DNA from: Methyloprofundus sp.
Lineage (GTDB): Bacteria > Pseudomonadota > Gammaproteobacteria > Methylococcales > Methylomonadaceae
Direction: 5' to 3'
Assembly (NCBI GenBank): GCA_016592635.1
Contig: AP023240.1
Span: 806,001 to 870,000, forward strand
Length of the DNA stretch: 64,000 bases
Below the pieces are notes generated by a model that saw only the letters and a program-made list of their open reading frames with translations, was not told the origin of the DNA and did not search any database. The position numbers and the translations under genes were made by a program. This document shows, piece by piece, positions 17,905 to 26,811 of this stretch (position 1 is the stretch's first letter; each line of letters opens with the position of its first letter).

Positions 17905-17933
17905 TATTACCTCTATCGTAAGTAAATTAGCGC

Positions 17934-17978
17934 AAGGGTTGGGTTAACTTTTCAAAGCGTAGCTCAGAAAATATACTT
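17934..17978. repeat. Dispersed repeat (diverged copy)
   Basis: GGGTTAACTTTTCAAAGCG and AGCTCAGAAAAT match the 692-741 repeat with several substitutions. It is located upstream of the secreted-protein gene. Confidence 0.45.
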
Positions 17979-18078
17979 TCTGTATGGTGATTAAGCGGGC
18001 GGGGACTCTCATCATACTGAATAAGAAAATAAAAGCCTAGCGAACAAAAATTTAATAGTAGATTGGTCTAGGTTCCAT

Positions 18079-18149
18079 CACATCAAAGTTAATGATTTTT
18101 CCAAATCCCCACCATTACTCGCCAATATCTGTTTAGAAAACACCTCATG
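18079..18149 (-). pseudogene. Relic of the 3' end of the IMPase-family gene
   Basis: On the minus strand this reads VFSKQILASNGGDLEKSLTLM then a stop, matching the C-terminus of the intact gene at 19792-20556 (VFPKQILASNGGVLKELLTLM). The nucleotide identity is high over about 70 bases and includes bases around the stop. The relic and the intact copy flank two toxin-antitoxin modules, indicating a duplication or replacement event. Confidence 0.8.
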
Positions 18150-18240
18150 GACATTAATCAGTACTTAAATTGATACGTTTTAGCACTTTATTAATCATAC
18201 GATTAAGCGTATTCTTAATGGTATTTTTTGGGAGGTAATG

Positions 18241-18498
18241 ATGAATAATATCAGTGCAAATGAATTGAAAACAAAAGGTGTCTCTGCGATTCAAGAGGTA
18301 TTGGATCAGCAAACAGAGGCCGTTATTTCTGTTCGCGGTAAACAGCGCTTTGTCGTGATGGATGTTGCACATTACCAATATTTGCGTGAATGTGAGTTAA
18401 GTGCCGCTATTATTGAGTCTAAAGCAGATATAGCGGAAGGGCGGTATATTAAAGAATCAGCGGAAGCACATTTAGCGCGTTTGGAAAGCATGGAATGA
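18241..18498 (+). CDS. Phd/YefM-family antitoxin
   Basis: An 85-residue antitoxin. The N-terminal Phd/YefM fold shows in ISANELKTKGVSAIQEVLDQ and the strand AVISVRGKQRFVVMDVAHYQYL. The second of two adjacent ATG codons is preferred because GGAGG lies five bases before it. Its stop overlaps the toxin start (ATGA), the normal arrangement for translational coupling. It should bind both the toxin and its own promoter. The C-terminal half (ESKADIAEGRYIKESAEAHLARLE) is the likely toxin-wrapping helix. Confidence 0.88.
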   Translation: MNNISANELKTKGVSAIQEVLDQQTEAVISVRGKQRFVVMDVAHYQYLRECELSAAIIESKADIAEGRYIKESAEAHLARLESME

Positions 18499-18770
18499 GT
18501 TATACGCTGGTTTATACTGAACAGTACAATCGTCGTGCTTTACGTTTTATTAAACGCCATCCTGATTTAAAAAAGCAATACCTTAAGACATTACAAATAT
18601 TAGAAATCAATCCGACACATCCTTCTTTGCGCCTGCACCCTTTGCAAGGAAGGCTAAAGCATTTACATTCCGTATCTATCAATATGTCGTATCGGATTAC
18701 CCTGGAATTATTGATAAGCGATAATGAAATTATTCTACTTAATGTTGGTGATCACCAAACTATATATTAA
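18495..18770 (+). CDS. YafQ/RelE-superfamily toxin
   Basis: A 91-residue RelE/ParE-fold toxin: YTEQYNRRALRFIKRHPDLKKQYLKTLQ forms the N-terminal helical hairpin and LHPLQGRLKHLHSVSINMSYRITLEL the sheet with the Arg needed for ribosome-dependent mRNA cleavage; it ends NVGDHQTIY, close to the YafQ-type VGDHxxVY end. It is coupled to the antitoxin by an ATGA overlap. The ribosome-dependent RNase activity is inferred from family. Confidence 0.87.
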   Translation: MSYTLVYTEQYNRRALRFIKRHPDLKKQYLKTLQILEINPTHPSLRLHPLQGRLKHLHSVSINMSYRITLELLISDNEIILLNVGDHQTIY

Positions 18771-18780
18771 ATATAAGCAG

Positions 18781-18830
18781 GGTAGGGTAGCTTTTCCAGC
18801 GTAGCGCAGAAAACGTAACTCAACATTTTA
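18781..18830. repeat. Dispersed repeat (copy 2)
   Basis: Nearly identical to 692-741, including AGCTTTTCCAGCGTAGCGCA. It sits directly downstream of the RelE-type toxin gene. Confidence 0.7.
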
Positions 18831-19010
18831 CAGGTACCAATAAAAAGCGTCATGTTTTTTTGCGATACAACCCCTCCCCTTTTTACGGCAAGTGATTTGG
18901 GCGTTATGCAAAAGAACTTATAGCAAAATGGGTATTTGAATATAATTGCCTTAAGGTATATACTTGGATAAACATTTAATTGAGTGGTATCATACGATCG
19001 GAGATTTATT

Positions 19011-19259
19011 ATGTTATCTAAGGTTCAAAAGTGGGGAAATAGTCAAGGCATTAGAATCCCTAAAAACCTTCTTGAAAATTCTCATATAAAGGTAGGTGAA
19101 GAAGTTGTTATTTCAGCTGAAAATGGAAAAATTATTGTAGAATCTACTCATAAAATAAGAGGAAAATATGACATTAAGGATTTGGTTAATAAAATGCCTC
19201 ATGATTATGAAGTAGAAGAAGAAAATTGGGGAGACCCTTTAGGGCAAGAGGTTTGGTAA
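19011..19259 (+). CDS. mazE: MazE-type antitoxin
   Basis: An 82-residue antitoxin with an N-terminal SpoVT-AbrB DNA-binding domain (VQKWGNSQGIRIPKNLLE, then VGEEVVISAENGKIIVE) and an acidic C-terminus that would occupy the toxin. Start chosen at the ATG with GGAG seven bases upstream; the usual MxxKVQKWGNSQG start also favours it. Its stop codon directly abuts the mazF start (TAAATG). The two genes are AT-rich and not oriented with any metabolic operon. Confidence 0.92.
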   Translation: MLSKVQKWGNSQGIRIPKNLLENSHIKVGEEVVISAENGKIIVESTHKIRGKYDIKDLVNKMPHDYEVEEENWGDPLGQEVW

Positions 19260-19604
19260 ATGCCATATTATACTCCTGAAAAAGGCGATTTTATTGTTGC
19301 AAACTTTGATCCACAATCAGGGCATGAACAAAAAGGTAGAAGACCTGCATTAGTTATTAGTAATGGCTTGTTCAATGAAGCAACTGGGCTTACTATTGTT
19401 TGTCCAATTACAAATACAAATCGTAACATTCCTTTTCATATTGAAATTCCAGAAAAATCATCATTAACAGGTTTTATTATGGTTGAGCAGGTTAAATCAA
19501 TTGATTATAGGAGTCGTAAAATAAAATTTATTGAAAAAGCAGATAAAGAAATATTAAATGAAGCTTTGAGTGTTTTAGATGCTTGTATATATCAAAATAC
19601 ATAA
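19260..19604 (+). CDS. mazF: MazF endoribonuclease toxin
   Basis: A 114-residue PemK/MazF toxin: YTPEKGDFIVANFDPQSGHEQKGRRPALVISNG carries the characteristic GDxxxxxFxPxxGxEQxGxRPAxVxS signature, followed by TIVCPITNTNRNIPFHIEI. It would cleave single-stranded RNA at short motifs independently of ribosomes. Translationally coupled to mazE. All key residues (Arg of GRRPA, Thr/Ser of CPIT) appear intact, so the toxin should be active. Confidence 0.95.
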   Translation: MPYYTPEKGDFIVANFDPQSGHEQKGRRPALVISNGLFNEATGLTIVCPITNTNRNIPFHIEIPEKSSLTGFIMVEQVKSIDYRSRKIKFIEKADKEILNEALSVLDACIYQNT

Positions 19605-19690
19605 ATCGGATAAAGGCTGGTTTCTCTCCAGCTCTCCCGATAATACCTCGCGTGCGGATCCGTACGGGGCATTTCCTGCACGTAATAAAA
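19605..19690 (-). mobile_element. Probable relic of a group II intron 3' flank
   Basis: Read on the minus strand, GGATCCGCACGCGAGG followed by GGGAGAGCTGGAGAGAAACC resembles the conserved region found after reverse-transcriptase ORFs of bacterial group II introns. A second related piece is at 30795-30860. No intron ORF remains. It directly follows mazF. The family identity is inferred from memory of such sequences. Confidence 0.4.
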
Positions 19691-19791
19691 CCAATTGCGC
19701 TATCGCAATTGATCCCAAAGCTGGCTACGACATCTTACTGCCCCTCATGTCTACATCGACAAGAATATTCAGTTAATTTTGTGTTTGGTGC

Positions 19792-20556
19792 TTACATCAA
19801 TGTTAATAACTCTTTCAAAACCCCACCATTACTCGCCAATATTTGTTTAGGAAACACTCCATCATTGCCTTTAAAATCAGTAATAGTGCCACCAGCTTCC
19901 AATACAATTAAGGCTCCGCCAGCAACGTCATATAGATTTAGCTCTTGTTCCCAAAAAGCATCCACTTGCCCATCGGCAACTAAACATAAATCCATTGCAG
20001 CAGAACCAAAACGACGCTGCCCGGTGGTGCGCTGGGCAATTCTGCCAAAGCGTTCTAAGTTATTGTCTTCCAAATAAGATCTCAAGCAAGCAAAGCCAGT
20101 AGCAATCATGGAATTGCCTAAATCGGTTTCATCAGAAACAGTGATTTTTTTGCCATTCTTAAACGCACCTCCCCCTTTTTCTGCGCAGTAATAATCATCT
20201 AAGGCAGGTGCAAAAACGGCTCCAAAAATCAATTCACCCTCAATTTCTAAGGCAACACTAATAGACCAAAAGTATTGACCTTTGGCAAATGAGTGGGTGC
20301 CATCAATTGGATCAACAACCCAACGTTGGCTTTGGCTTTCAGTTTGACCGCTTTCTTCACCCCAAAATCCATACTGTGGGTAATGTTCATAGAGTGCCGC
20401 TTTAAGGAACTTTTCTACCGCAACATCTGCTGCAGTGACAAAGTCACGTGGGCTTTTTTGTGAGACTTCTAAATGCTGCAAATCCTTAAAATGAGTAAGG
20501 GCAATGTCTCCGGCCTCGCGGACGATGTTTTCTAGTGTATTTAACGATATTGTCAT
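19792..20556 (-). CDS. Inositol monophosphatase-family phosphatase (HisN-like)
   Basis: A 254-residue Mg-dependent phosphatase with FWGEESG (near residue 68), VDPIDGTHSFAKG (near 85) and a C-terminal NLYDVAGGALIVLEAGG. This set defines the IMPase superfamily; the THSF after DPIDG and the length favour the histidinol-phosphatase (HisN) branch over SuhB. hisC and hisD occur 42 kb away, so HisN is plausible but not proven. The 3' end of the gene is duplicated at 18079-18149. It is convergent with the mazEF module. Confidence 0.85.
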   Translation of the reverse strand: MTISLNTLENIVREAGDIALTHFKDLQHLEVSQKSPRDFVTAADVAVEKFLKAALYEHYPQYGFWGEESGQTESQSQRWVVDPIDGTHSFAKGQYFWSISVALEIEGELIFGAVFAPALDDYYCAEKGGGAFKNGKKITVSDETDLGNSMIATGFACLRSYLEDNNLERFGRIAQRTTGQRRFGSAAMDLCLVADGQVDAFWEQELNLYDVAGGALIVLEAGGTITDFKGNDGVFPKQILASNGGVLKELLTLM

Positions 20557-20794
20557 AGTGAAATGCTCAAGCAGAAAATTAATAGAAATTATAGCATAAC
20601 AAAGACTTGAAACTGCTTGTTACAGTACTCTATAGTCTGTGCGTGTCGTTATTTGTCGACAACTTCTTGATGGATAAAAAAATTTATTATATATTGAACC
20701 GTTATTTACTTTCTTGTCGAGCAGTTAAAGGAGTTAACTGGGACATTAATATTTTTCAGAAATGGCGCTATGCCATTCCAAAGAGAGGCTTTTA

Positions 20795-22375
20795 ATGAGT
20801 GAATTGAGTGCAGAGAGTTTGGGTCTAAAGAGCATTGCTAAGGTTTACCATAACTTAAGTTATGATGAGCTGTTTGAACATGAACTTGAGAATAAAGAGG
20901 GTAGTGTTGCTACCAGTGGTTCGATGATGATCGATACCGGGTTATTCACGGGGCGATCGCCGAAAGACAAATACTTTGTAGAACAATCACCGTCAAAAGA
21001 GCATATTGCTTGGGGCGATATTAATAAGCCAATTTCCAATGAGCATTTTGAAGAGATCTATGCGGATGTCATTGATTATCTTTCGGGTAAAGACTTATAT
21101 GTGAGCGATGGTTTTGCAGGGGCGAGCGCCGAAACACGTAAATCTGCGCGCTTTATTACCGAGTTTGCCTGGCAGGCGCATTTTGTAAAAAACATGTTCA
21201 TTCGCCCTGAGGGCAGTGACTTAGCTGATTTTGCACCTGATTTTTGTGTATATAATGCCAGTAATATGGTGAATGAAAAATGGCAAGAGCATGGGCTGAA
21301 TTCTGAAGTTTTTGTTATTTTCAATGTAGAAAAGAATGTCGCCATTATTGGTGGTACTTGGTACGGCGGTGAGATGAAGAAAGGTATTTTCACCATGATG
21401 AACTACTGGTTGCCACTGCAGGGTATTTTGTCTATGCATTGTAGTGCGAATGTCGGCAAAGAGGGTGATGTTGCATTGTTTTTTGGCTTGTCTGGCACAG
21501 GTAAAACGACCTTATCAACCGATGCCGAGCGTGAGTTGATTGGTGATGATGAGCATGGCTGGGATGATTCTGGCGTGTTCAACTTTGAAGGGGGGTGTTA
21601 TGCCAAAACGATTGATCTGTCTGCCGATAGTGAGCCTGAAATTCATGGTGCAATCAGGCGACATGCATTATTAGAGAACGTAGTGGCTGACGAGCACGGG
21701 GAAGTGGACTATACGGATAGTTCGAAAACAGAAAATACCCGGGTCTCTTACCCTATTGAACACATTGATAATCATAGAGCGAGCCTGCAAGCAGGTATGC
21801 CGCAAAATATTATCTTTTTAAGTTGTGATGCTTTTGGTGTGTTACCACCTGTGTCTAAACTGACTAAAGAACAAGCAATGTATTACTTCTTGTCTGGTTA
21901 CACTGCAAAAGTTGCCGGGACTGAGCGAGGTATTACCGAGCCGGTCACTGCCTTTTCTGCTTGTTTCGGTGAGGCATTCTTACCATTACACCCAACCGTT
22001 TATGCAAAATTATTGGGTGAGAAGATGGATAAGCATGGTGTTAATGCTTATTTGGTCAATACCGGTTGGGTTGGCGGTGGTTACGGTGTTGGCAAGCGCA
22101 TGAGTATTAAAGGTACACGTGCTTGTATTAATGCCATTTTAGATGGTAGCATCAGTAATTCTGAATTTGAAACAGTGCCATTTTTTCAGCTACATACTCC
22201 AACGACTTTGGCGGGTGTGGAAACAAGTTTGCTTAACCCGCGTAATGCTTGGGAAGATAAATCTTCTTATGATACGACTGCTACTAAATTAGCAGGCATG
22301 TTTGTCAAAAATTTTAAAAAATATACCGATTCAGGTGATGGTTTTGATTACACAAAAGCAGGGCCGCAGTTATAA
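20795..22375 (+). CDS. pckA: Phosphoenolpyruvate carboxykinase (ATP)
   Basis: Converts oxaloacetate plus ATP to PEP, CO2 and ADP. The protein of 526 residues starts at the ATG preceded by AGAGAGG; an earlier in-frame ATG lacks a ribosome site. Motifs: [15 protein letters not shown] near the N-terminus, [12 protein letters not shown] (P-loop), GDDEHGWDD (metal site) and [15 protein letters not shown]. The 238-base upstream region shows no clear promoter. A strong terminator follows, so it is a single-gene unit. It links C4 acids from the serine/TCA cycles to gluconeogenesis. Confidence 0.97.
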   Translation: MSELSAESLGLKSIAKVYHNLSYDELFEHELENKEGSVATSGSMMIDTGLFTGRSPKDKYFVEQSPSKEHIAWGDINKPISNEHFEEIYADVIDYLSGKDLYVSDGFAGASAETRKSARFITEFAWQAHFVKNMFIRPEGSDLADFAPDFCVYNASNMVNEKWQEHGLNSEVFVIFNVEKNVAIIGGTWYGGEMKKGIFTMMNYWLPLQGILSMHCSANVGKEGDVALFFGLSGTGKTTLSTDAERELIGDDEHGWDDSGVFNFEGGCYAKTIDLSADSEPEIHGAIRRHALLENVVADEHGEVDYTDSSKTENTRVSYPIEHIDNHRASLQAGMPQNIIFLSCDAFGVLPPVSKLTKEQAMYYFLSGYTAKVAGTERGITEPVTAFSACFGEAFLPLHPTVYAKLLGEKMDKHGVNAYLVNTGWVGGGYGVGKRMSIKGTRACINAILDGSISNSEFETVPFFQLHTPTTLAGVETSLLNPRNAWEDKSSYDTTATKLAGMFVKNFKKYTDSGDGFDYTKAGPQL

Positions 22376-22401
22376 GGCTGTAGTCGTCCGCGCTTAATAA
22401 A

Positions 22402-22438
22402 GGGGGAGTTAGCAGCAGGCTAACTCTCCCTTTTTTTT
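22402..22438 (+). terminator. Rho-independent terminator after pckA
   Basis: A 12-bp stem (GGGGGAGTTAGC with GCTAACTCTCCC, one G-T pair) has a 5-base loop and is followed by eight T. It begins 27 bases after the pckA stop. Confidence 0.93.
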
Positions 22439-22440
22439 GA

Positions 22441-22489
22441 CTATTAGGAGTGAATTTGATGGACGATCACCCTAATAGTTTGATATAAT
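22441..22489 (+). promoter_or_regulatory. gapA promoter region with inverted repeat
   Basis: An exact inverted repeat CTATTAGG (22441-22448) and CCTAATAG (22471-22478) immediately precedes a perfect TATAAT at 22484-22489, 73 bases before the gapA ATG. The -35 region is poor, as is common for activator-dependent promoters, and the repeat could be an operator. Inference only. Confidence 0.4.
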
Positions 22490-22561
22490 TGAAAAAATTT
22501 ACATGCTTGTTTTGATTTTGCATGTATTAGCCTTTTACATTTAACTTTAGGAGAAAACTCT

Positions 22562-23575
22562 ATGGCGATTAAAATTGCAATTAATGGTTATGGTCGTATT
22601 GGTCGTAACGTAGTACGCGCAATTTATGAAATGAATCGTACTGGCGAAGTCGAAGTTGTTGCTATTAATGATTTAGGTGATGCAGAAACAAATGCACATT
22701 TAACTCAGTACGATACTGTACATGGCAGATTTCCTTTTGAAGTAAGTGTTGAAGGCGATTTCATGGTAATTAACGGTGATAAAATCCGGGTATTAGCGGA
22801 AAGAGATCCATCCAAACTACCATGGGCTGAACTAGCTGTTGATGTAGTACATGAATGTACCGGTTTTTTTGCAACGAAAGAAAAAGCGTCTGCACATTTA
22901 TCAGCTGGTGCTAAAAAAGTAATTATTTCTGCTCCAGGTGGCAGCGATGTTGATGCAACGATTGTTTATGGTGTTAACCATGACATCTTAAAAGCATCTG
23001 ATACGGTTATTTCAAATGCATCTTGTACGACTAACTGTCTTGCGCCTCTCGTTAAGCCTTTAATTGACGCTATTGGGATTGAAAGTGGTTTAATGACGAC
23101 CATTCATTCTTATACTAACGATCAAGTGTTAACGGATGTTTTCCATAAAGACTTACGTCGTGCACGTTCTGCAACGCAATCTATGATTCCAACTAAAACA
23201 GGTGCTGCGGCAGCTGTTGGTTTGGTGTTGCCAGAAATGGCGGGTAAATTAGATGGTTTCGCTATGCGTGTACCGACTATCAACGTGTCTGTTGTTGATT
23301 TAACTTTTGTTGCTTCTAGAGAGACAACTAAAGAAGAAATTGACCAATTGTTAACGGCAGCGTCTGAAGGTCCATTGAAAGGTGTGTTAAATATTAATAC
23401 TAAGCCTTTAGTCTCAATGGATTTTAACCATGATCCTGCCTCATCTACTTATGAGTCTAGCTTAACTAAAGTAACTAATGGTACATTGGTTAAAGTACTG
23501 TCTTGGTACGATAACGAGTGGGGCTTTTCAAACCGTATGTTAGATACTACGGTTGCTTTGATGAACGCGAAGTAA
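22562..23575 (+). CDS. gapA: Glyceraldehyde-3-phosphate dehydrogenase
   Basis: A 337-residue GAPDH with the NAD-binding [14 protein letters not shown] at the N-terminus and the catalytic [17 protein letters not shown] (Cys at about 156). Conserved NVSVVDLT and [15 protein letters not shown] are intact. AGGAG lies eight bases before the ATG. It is the sole gene of its unit, with a terminator after it. It functions in glycolysis/gluconeogenesis and the RuMP-linked carbon flow of methanotrophs. Confidence 0.97.
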   Translation: MAIKIAINGYGRIGRNVVRAIYEMNRTGEVEVVAINDLGDAETNAHLTQYDTVHGRFPFEVSVEGDFMVINGDKIRVLAERDPSKLPWAELAVDVVHECTGFFATKEKASAHLSAGAKKVIISAPGGSDVDATIVYGVNHDILKASDTVISNASCTTNCLAPLVKPLIDAIGIESGLMTTIHSYTNDQVLTDVFHKDLRRARSATQSMIPTKTGAAAAVGLVLPEMAGKLDGFAMRVPTINVSVVDLTFVASRETTKEEIDQLLTAASEGPLKGVLNINTKPLVSMDFNHDPASSTYESSLTKVTNGTLVKVLSWYDNEWGFSNRMLDTTVALMNAK

Positions 23576-23690
23576 TACGTTATAGCAATATAAATGGTGA
23601 GGAGAGCGTATAACGCCAAATCGTATAGATAAACTCACCAAAGGTGCTTATTTTGTTGTTTTATGCAAGATAAGACCCCGTTATATTTAT

Positions 23691-23732
23691 AGGCACTGCT
23701 TGTCCTTTTGGGACTCGCGGTGCTTATTTTTT
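23691..23732 (+). terminator. Terminator downstream of gapA
   Basis: AGGCACTGC-TTGTCC pairs with GGACTC-GCGGTGCTT (two internal mismatches) around a short loop, followed by six T. It lies 115 bases after the gapA stop. Confidence 0.75.
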
Positions 23733-23796
23733 CCTGATTACGTACAACTCTCCGTTATAGTAAATAAAGCACAAAATATCAGTGTGTTAAAAAGTC

Positions 23797-23873
23797 CGTC
23801 ATTCCCGAAGTCTTTTTATCGGGAATCTATGCTTATCCATGAGATTCCTGCTAACAGCATGCAGGAATGACGA
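23797..23873. repeat. REP-like palindromic repeat, copy 1
   Basis: It starts CGTCATTCCCGAAGTC and ends GCAGGAATGACG, with internal GGGAATCTA. Related copies are at 31795-31868 and 50771-50840. It is in the 546-base gene-free stretch between gapA and pyk, which otherwise holds only the gapA terminator and the pyk leader; nothing else is recognisable there. Confidence 0.75.
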
Positions 23874-24121
23874 AGTGTAGCTGAGGGTTATGGGTAATCA
23901 GGTATTTTTTTGAATTTTCAAGTATTCCTTAGTTTGTGGTGTTATTGAGTGAATATGATGTTCACTTCGCCCCAAAATTTAGGCCACTATTCAGCGTATA
24001 AAGATTGAATAAATACGCTGAATAGTTTCAATTTCAGTTTATTTAATAGCTGTTATCGCGTGTCGTGTTGCGCAGCTAGCAAAGACTGACCTTTATGAAT
24101 TATAGATAGGTACCCTAGTAC

Positions 24122-25570
24122 ATGCGTGCTTTAAGAAGAACCAAAATTGTTGCAACCCTTGGGCCTGCAACAGATGATCCTGAAATTTTAGAAAAATTGT
24201 TTTATGCGGGCATAGATGTTGTACGTTTAAATTTCTCTCATGGTATAGCGCAGGATCATATTGATCGTGCTGAGCAAGTCCGTGCTATGGCAAAAAAAAC
24301 CAAGCGTCGAGTAGGAATACTAGCTGATTTGCAAGGCCCCAAAATTCGAATTGCACGTTTTGCCAATGATAAGGTTTGGTTAAATGAGGGGCAGGGTTTT
24401 GCTTTGGATATTAATTTAGGTGAAAACGAAGGTGATCATGAGCAAGTTGGGATTACTTATGAGCAGTTGGCGCGTGAGGTAAAGAAAGATAGTCGCTTAT
24501 TATTAGATGATGGCCGAATTGTTCTGGATGTGGTGAATGTTGACCATGGTCGTATCAATTGTACTGTCGTTATTGGAGGGCAATTATCTAATAATAAAGG
24601 TATTAACTTATTAGGGGGAGGCTTATCAGCTGCAGCATTAACCGATAAAGATAAGGAAGATATTAAAACCATTGCCAAAATTCAAGCTGACTTTGTAGCT
24701 GTTTCTTTTCCACGTTGTGCCGATGATTTACATGAAGCGCGTCAGTTGCTGGAAAATGAAGACTGTTATGCCAGTATTGTTGCCAAAGTAGAACGTGCTG
24801 AAGCGATGGAAGTTATGGATGAAATTATTTTGGCTTCTGATGTGATTATGGTTGCGCGAGGTGATTTAGGGGTAGAAATTGGTGATGCTAATTTACCACA
24901 AGCTCAGAAGCGTTTGATTAGGCGTGCTCGGCAATTGGATAGAGCGGTGATTACGGCTACACAAATGATGGAATCAATGATTGAAAATTCGATTCCAACT
25001 CGTGCAGAAGTGTTTGATGTTGCTAATGCAGTATTTGATGGTACCGATGCTATTATGCTTTCCGCAGAAACAGCTGCTGGTAAGTTTCCAGTGCAAGCTG
25101 TGGAAGCTATGGTGCGAGTTTGTATGGAAACAGATAAGCAACAGAGCGTCAGTGTTTCTAAGCATCGTGTTGATGGGCATTTTAAGCGTGTTGATGAGGC
25201 AGTTGCTATGGCGGCGATGTATATGGCTAACCATAGTGATATTCAAGGGCTGATCGCATTTACACAATCTGGGGCAACGCCTTTATGGATGTCACGTATT
25301 AAATCTGGTCTACCTATTTTTGCTTTTAGTAGTCAAGAAGCGACTTTGGGTAAGGTGACTTTGTATCGCGGGGTTATTCCTGTTTATTTTTCTCTGGAAG
25401 CACAAGATCATGCGGAAGTGAATAGAGAAATTATCAACTTATTGAGAAATTTGGAATATGCTCAAAAAGGCGATAGCTTTATCATTACCAAAGGAGATTT
25501 AACCGGGCATGATGGTGGTACCAATGCCTTGAAAGTCGTTACGGTGGGGGAGGGTTTGATTCCTGAATAG
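24122..25570 (+). CDS. pyk: Pyruvate kinase
   Basis: A 482-residue PykA/F-type enzyme making pyruvate and ATP from PEP and ADP. The sequence starts MRALRRTKIVATLGPATDDP, has VVRLNFSHG, MVARGDLGVEIG, ATQMMESMIENSIPTRAEVFDVANAVFDGTDA split over the active-site region, and MLSAETAAGKFPVQAVE; a C-terminal regulatory domain ends at GLIPE. It is preceded by 546 bases without genes and followed by a terminator shared with the convergent csp gene. Confidence 0.97.
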   Translation: MRALRRTKIVATLGPATDDPEILEKLFYAGIDVVRLNFSHGIAQDHIDRAEQVRAMAKKTKRRVGILADLQGPKIRIARFANDKVWLNEGQGFALDINLGENEGDHEQVGITYEQLAREVKKDSRLLLDDGRIVLDVVNVDHGRINCTVVIGGQLSNNKGINLLGGGLSAAALTDKDKEDIKTIAKIQADFVAVSFPRCADDLHEARQLLENEDCYASIVAKVERAEAMEVMDEIILASDVIMVARGDLGVEIGDANLPQAQKRLIRRARQLDRAVITATQMMESMIENSIPTRAEVFDVANAVFDGTDAIMLSAETAAGKFPVQAVEAMVRVCMETDKQQSVSVSKHRVDGHFKRVDEAVAMAAMYMANHSDIQGLIAFTQSGATPLWMSRIKSGLPIFAFSSQEATLGKVTLYRGVIPVYFSLEAQDHAEVNREIINLLRNLEYAQKGDSFIITKGDLTGHDGGTNALKVVTVGEGLIPE

Positions 25571-25601
25571 CGGTTCTTTATAAAATTAAAGTGCTAAACA
25601 T

Positions 25602-25637
25602 AAAAAAGGGCAAGACCGTTAGGTTTTGCCCTTTTTT
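25602..25637. terminator. Bidirectional terminator between pyk and csp
   Basis: A perfect 12-bp stem AAAAAAGGGCAA (25602-25613) with TTGCCCTTTTTT (25626-25637) gives a T-run on both strands. It is placed between convergent pyk and csp, so it should serve both. Confidence 0.92.
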
Positions 25638-25667
25638 AGTTTTATGAGTCGGAAAGACTCTTAAAAA

Positions 25668-25874
25668 CTAAATTTTTACAATATTTTCAGCTTGAGGGCC
25701 TTTTTCGCCATCAGTAATTGTAAATTCAACACGTTGACCTTCGTCAAGTGTTTTGAATCCGTCGCCAGAAATTGCTCTGAAATGAGCAAAAACATCAGGA
25801 CCTGATTCTTGTGCGATAAAACCAAAGCCTTTTGCTTCGTTAAACCATTTTACTGTACCAGTTGTAGTAGACAT
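25668..25874 (-). CDS. CspA-family cold-shock protein
   Basis: A 68-residue OB-fold single-stranded nucleic acid-binding protein with RNP1 KGFGFI and RNP2 VFAHF (a variant of the usual VFVHF) and the standard TGTVKWFN start. It acts as an RNA chaperone. The upstream region is long (over 330 bases to the next gene) and contains a small AGCCT/AGGCT hairpin near 25908-25926, consistent with a structured leader as in other csp genes, but temperature control is inference. Confidence 0.96.
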   Translation of the reverse strand: MSTTTGTVKWFNEAKGFGFIAQESGPDVFAHFRAISGDGFKTLDEGQRVEFTITDGEKGPQAENIVKI

Positions 25875-26248
25875 ATTGATAATCCTATTTATTCAAGAGT
25901 AATTTAAAGCCTCATAAAAGGCTGTTTAGTTGGAAGTGTTACTGTTACTTATGAAAAACAGGACGAAATGCTAAGAATAGAATATCGAAATGGGTGTGCA
26001 TAAATATAAAACAAAAACGTACTTTCAAGCCCGTGAAATTATACCTAAGCTTATTCGCTAGTCAATTAAAATCACTAGAGAAGGGAAATGGAAGTTTTCT
26101 TTATGGCATGTGAGCCTAAGATATTTATTGTATTTGAGCAGATTATTTTTACAATAAACTACATTATTAACGAGGCACTGGATTTTTTCATTATGTATCA
26201 CTATACTGAGTGTACTTTAATCTGTACATATTGTTAATGAGGCTCTTA

Positions 26249-26500
26249 ATGGATGCGATAAGCTATACTGCTGTCCGTGCAAATTTATCTAAAACGATGG
26301 AGCAGGTTTGTAATGACCATGCGCCAATCATTATCACTCGGAAACGTGAATCTCCTGTTGTGATGCTTTCCTTGGAAGATTATCAGGCAATGGAGGAAAC
26401 AACCTATTTGCTGCGTTCACCAGCTAATGCACGTAATTTGCTTGAGTCAATTGCAGCACTTGAAGAAGGTAAAGGTCTCGAACGAGAATTAATTGAATGA
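26249..26500 (+). CDS. yefM: YefM-family antitoxin
   Basis: An 83-residue antitoxin of the Phd/YefM family: AISYTAVRANLSKTMEQVCNDHAPIIITRKRESPVVMLSLEDY is close to Escherichia coli YefM. The ATG with GAGG six bases upstream was chosen over two earlier in-frame ATGs. Its end overlaps the toxin gene by ATGA. The disordered C-terminal tail (about 55-83) would bind YoeB. Unrelated in sequence detail to the phd-like gene at 18.2 kb. Confidence 0.94.
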   Translation: MDAISYTAVRANLSKTMEQVCNDHAPIIITRKRESPVVMLSLEDYQAMEETTYLLRSPANARNLLESIAALEEGKGLERELIE

Positions 26501-26751
26501 ACCTTATTTTTGCCCCTAAAGCATGGGATAGTTATCTTTATTGGCAAAAAACTGATAAAACCATTGTAAAAAGGATTAATGTATTAATCAAAGATATTCA
26601 ACGCAACCCTTTTGAAGGGATCGGCAAACCTGAGCCTTTAAAGTATGCTTTATCTGGCTTTTGGTCTCGGCGTATGAATGATGAGCATAGGATTGTATAC
26701 AAAGTGACTGCAGGTAGCCTTTTGATTGCGCAACTTAGGTATCATTATTAA
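26497..26751 (+). CDS. yoeB: YoeB-family toxin
   Basis: An 84-residue ribosome-dependent mRNA endonuclease: LIFAPKAWDSYLYWQKTDKTIVKRINVLIKDI, then NPFEGIGKPEPLKYALSGFWSRRMNDEHRIVYKV and a C-terminal YHY, all diagnostic of YoeB including the catalytic Glu, Arg and His/Tyr tail. Coupled to yefM. A 12-bp hairpin follows. Confidence 0.95.
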   Translation: MNLIFAPKAWDSYLYWQKTDKTIVKRINVLIKDIQRNPFEGIGKPEPLKYALSGFWSRRMNDEHRIVYKVTAGSLLIAQLRYHY

Positions 26752-26757
26752 ATTCTT

Positions 26758-26790
26758 GCTTCTCAATATGAATATCTTATATTGAGAAGC
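26758..26790. terminator. Hairpin between yoeB and dbpA
   Basis: A perfect 12-bp stem GCTTCTCAATAT with ATATTGAGAAGC and a 9-base loop sits in the convergent gap. It lacks a clear T-run on either side, so termination strength is uncertain. Confidence 0.55.
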
Positions 26791-26811
26791 AATCCTCTAA
26801 ATACCCCTAAA

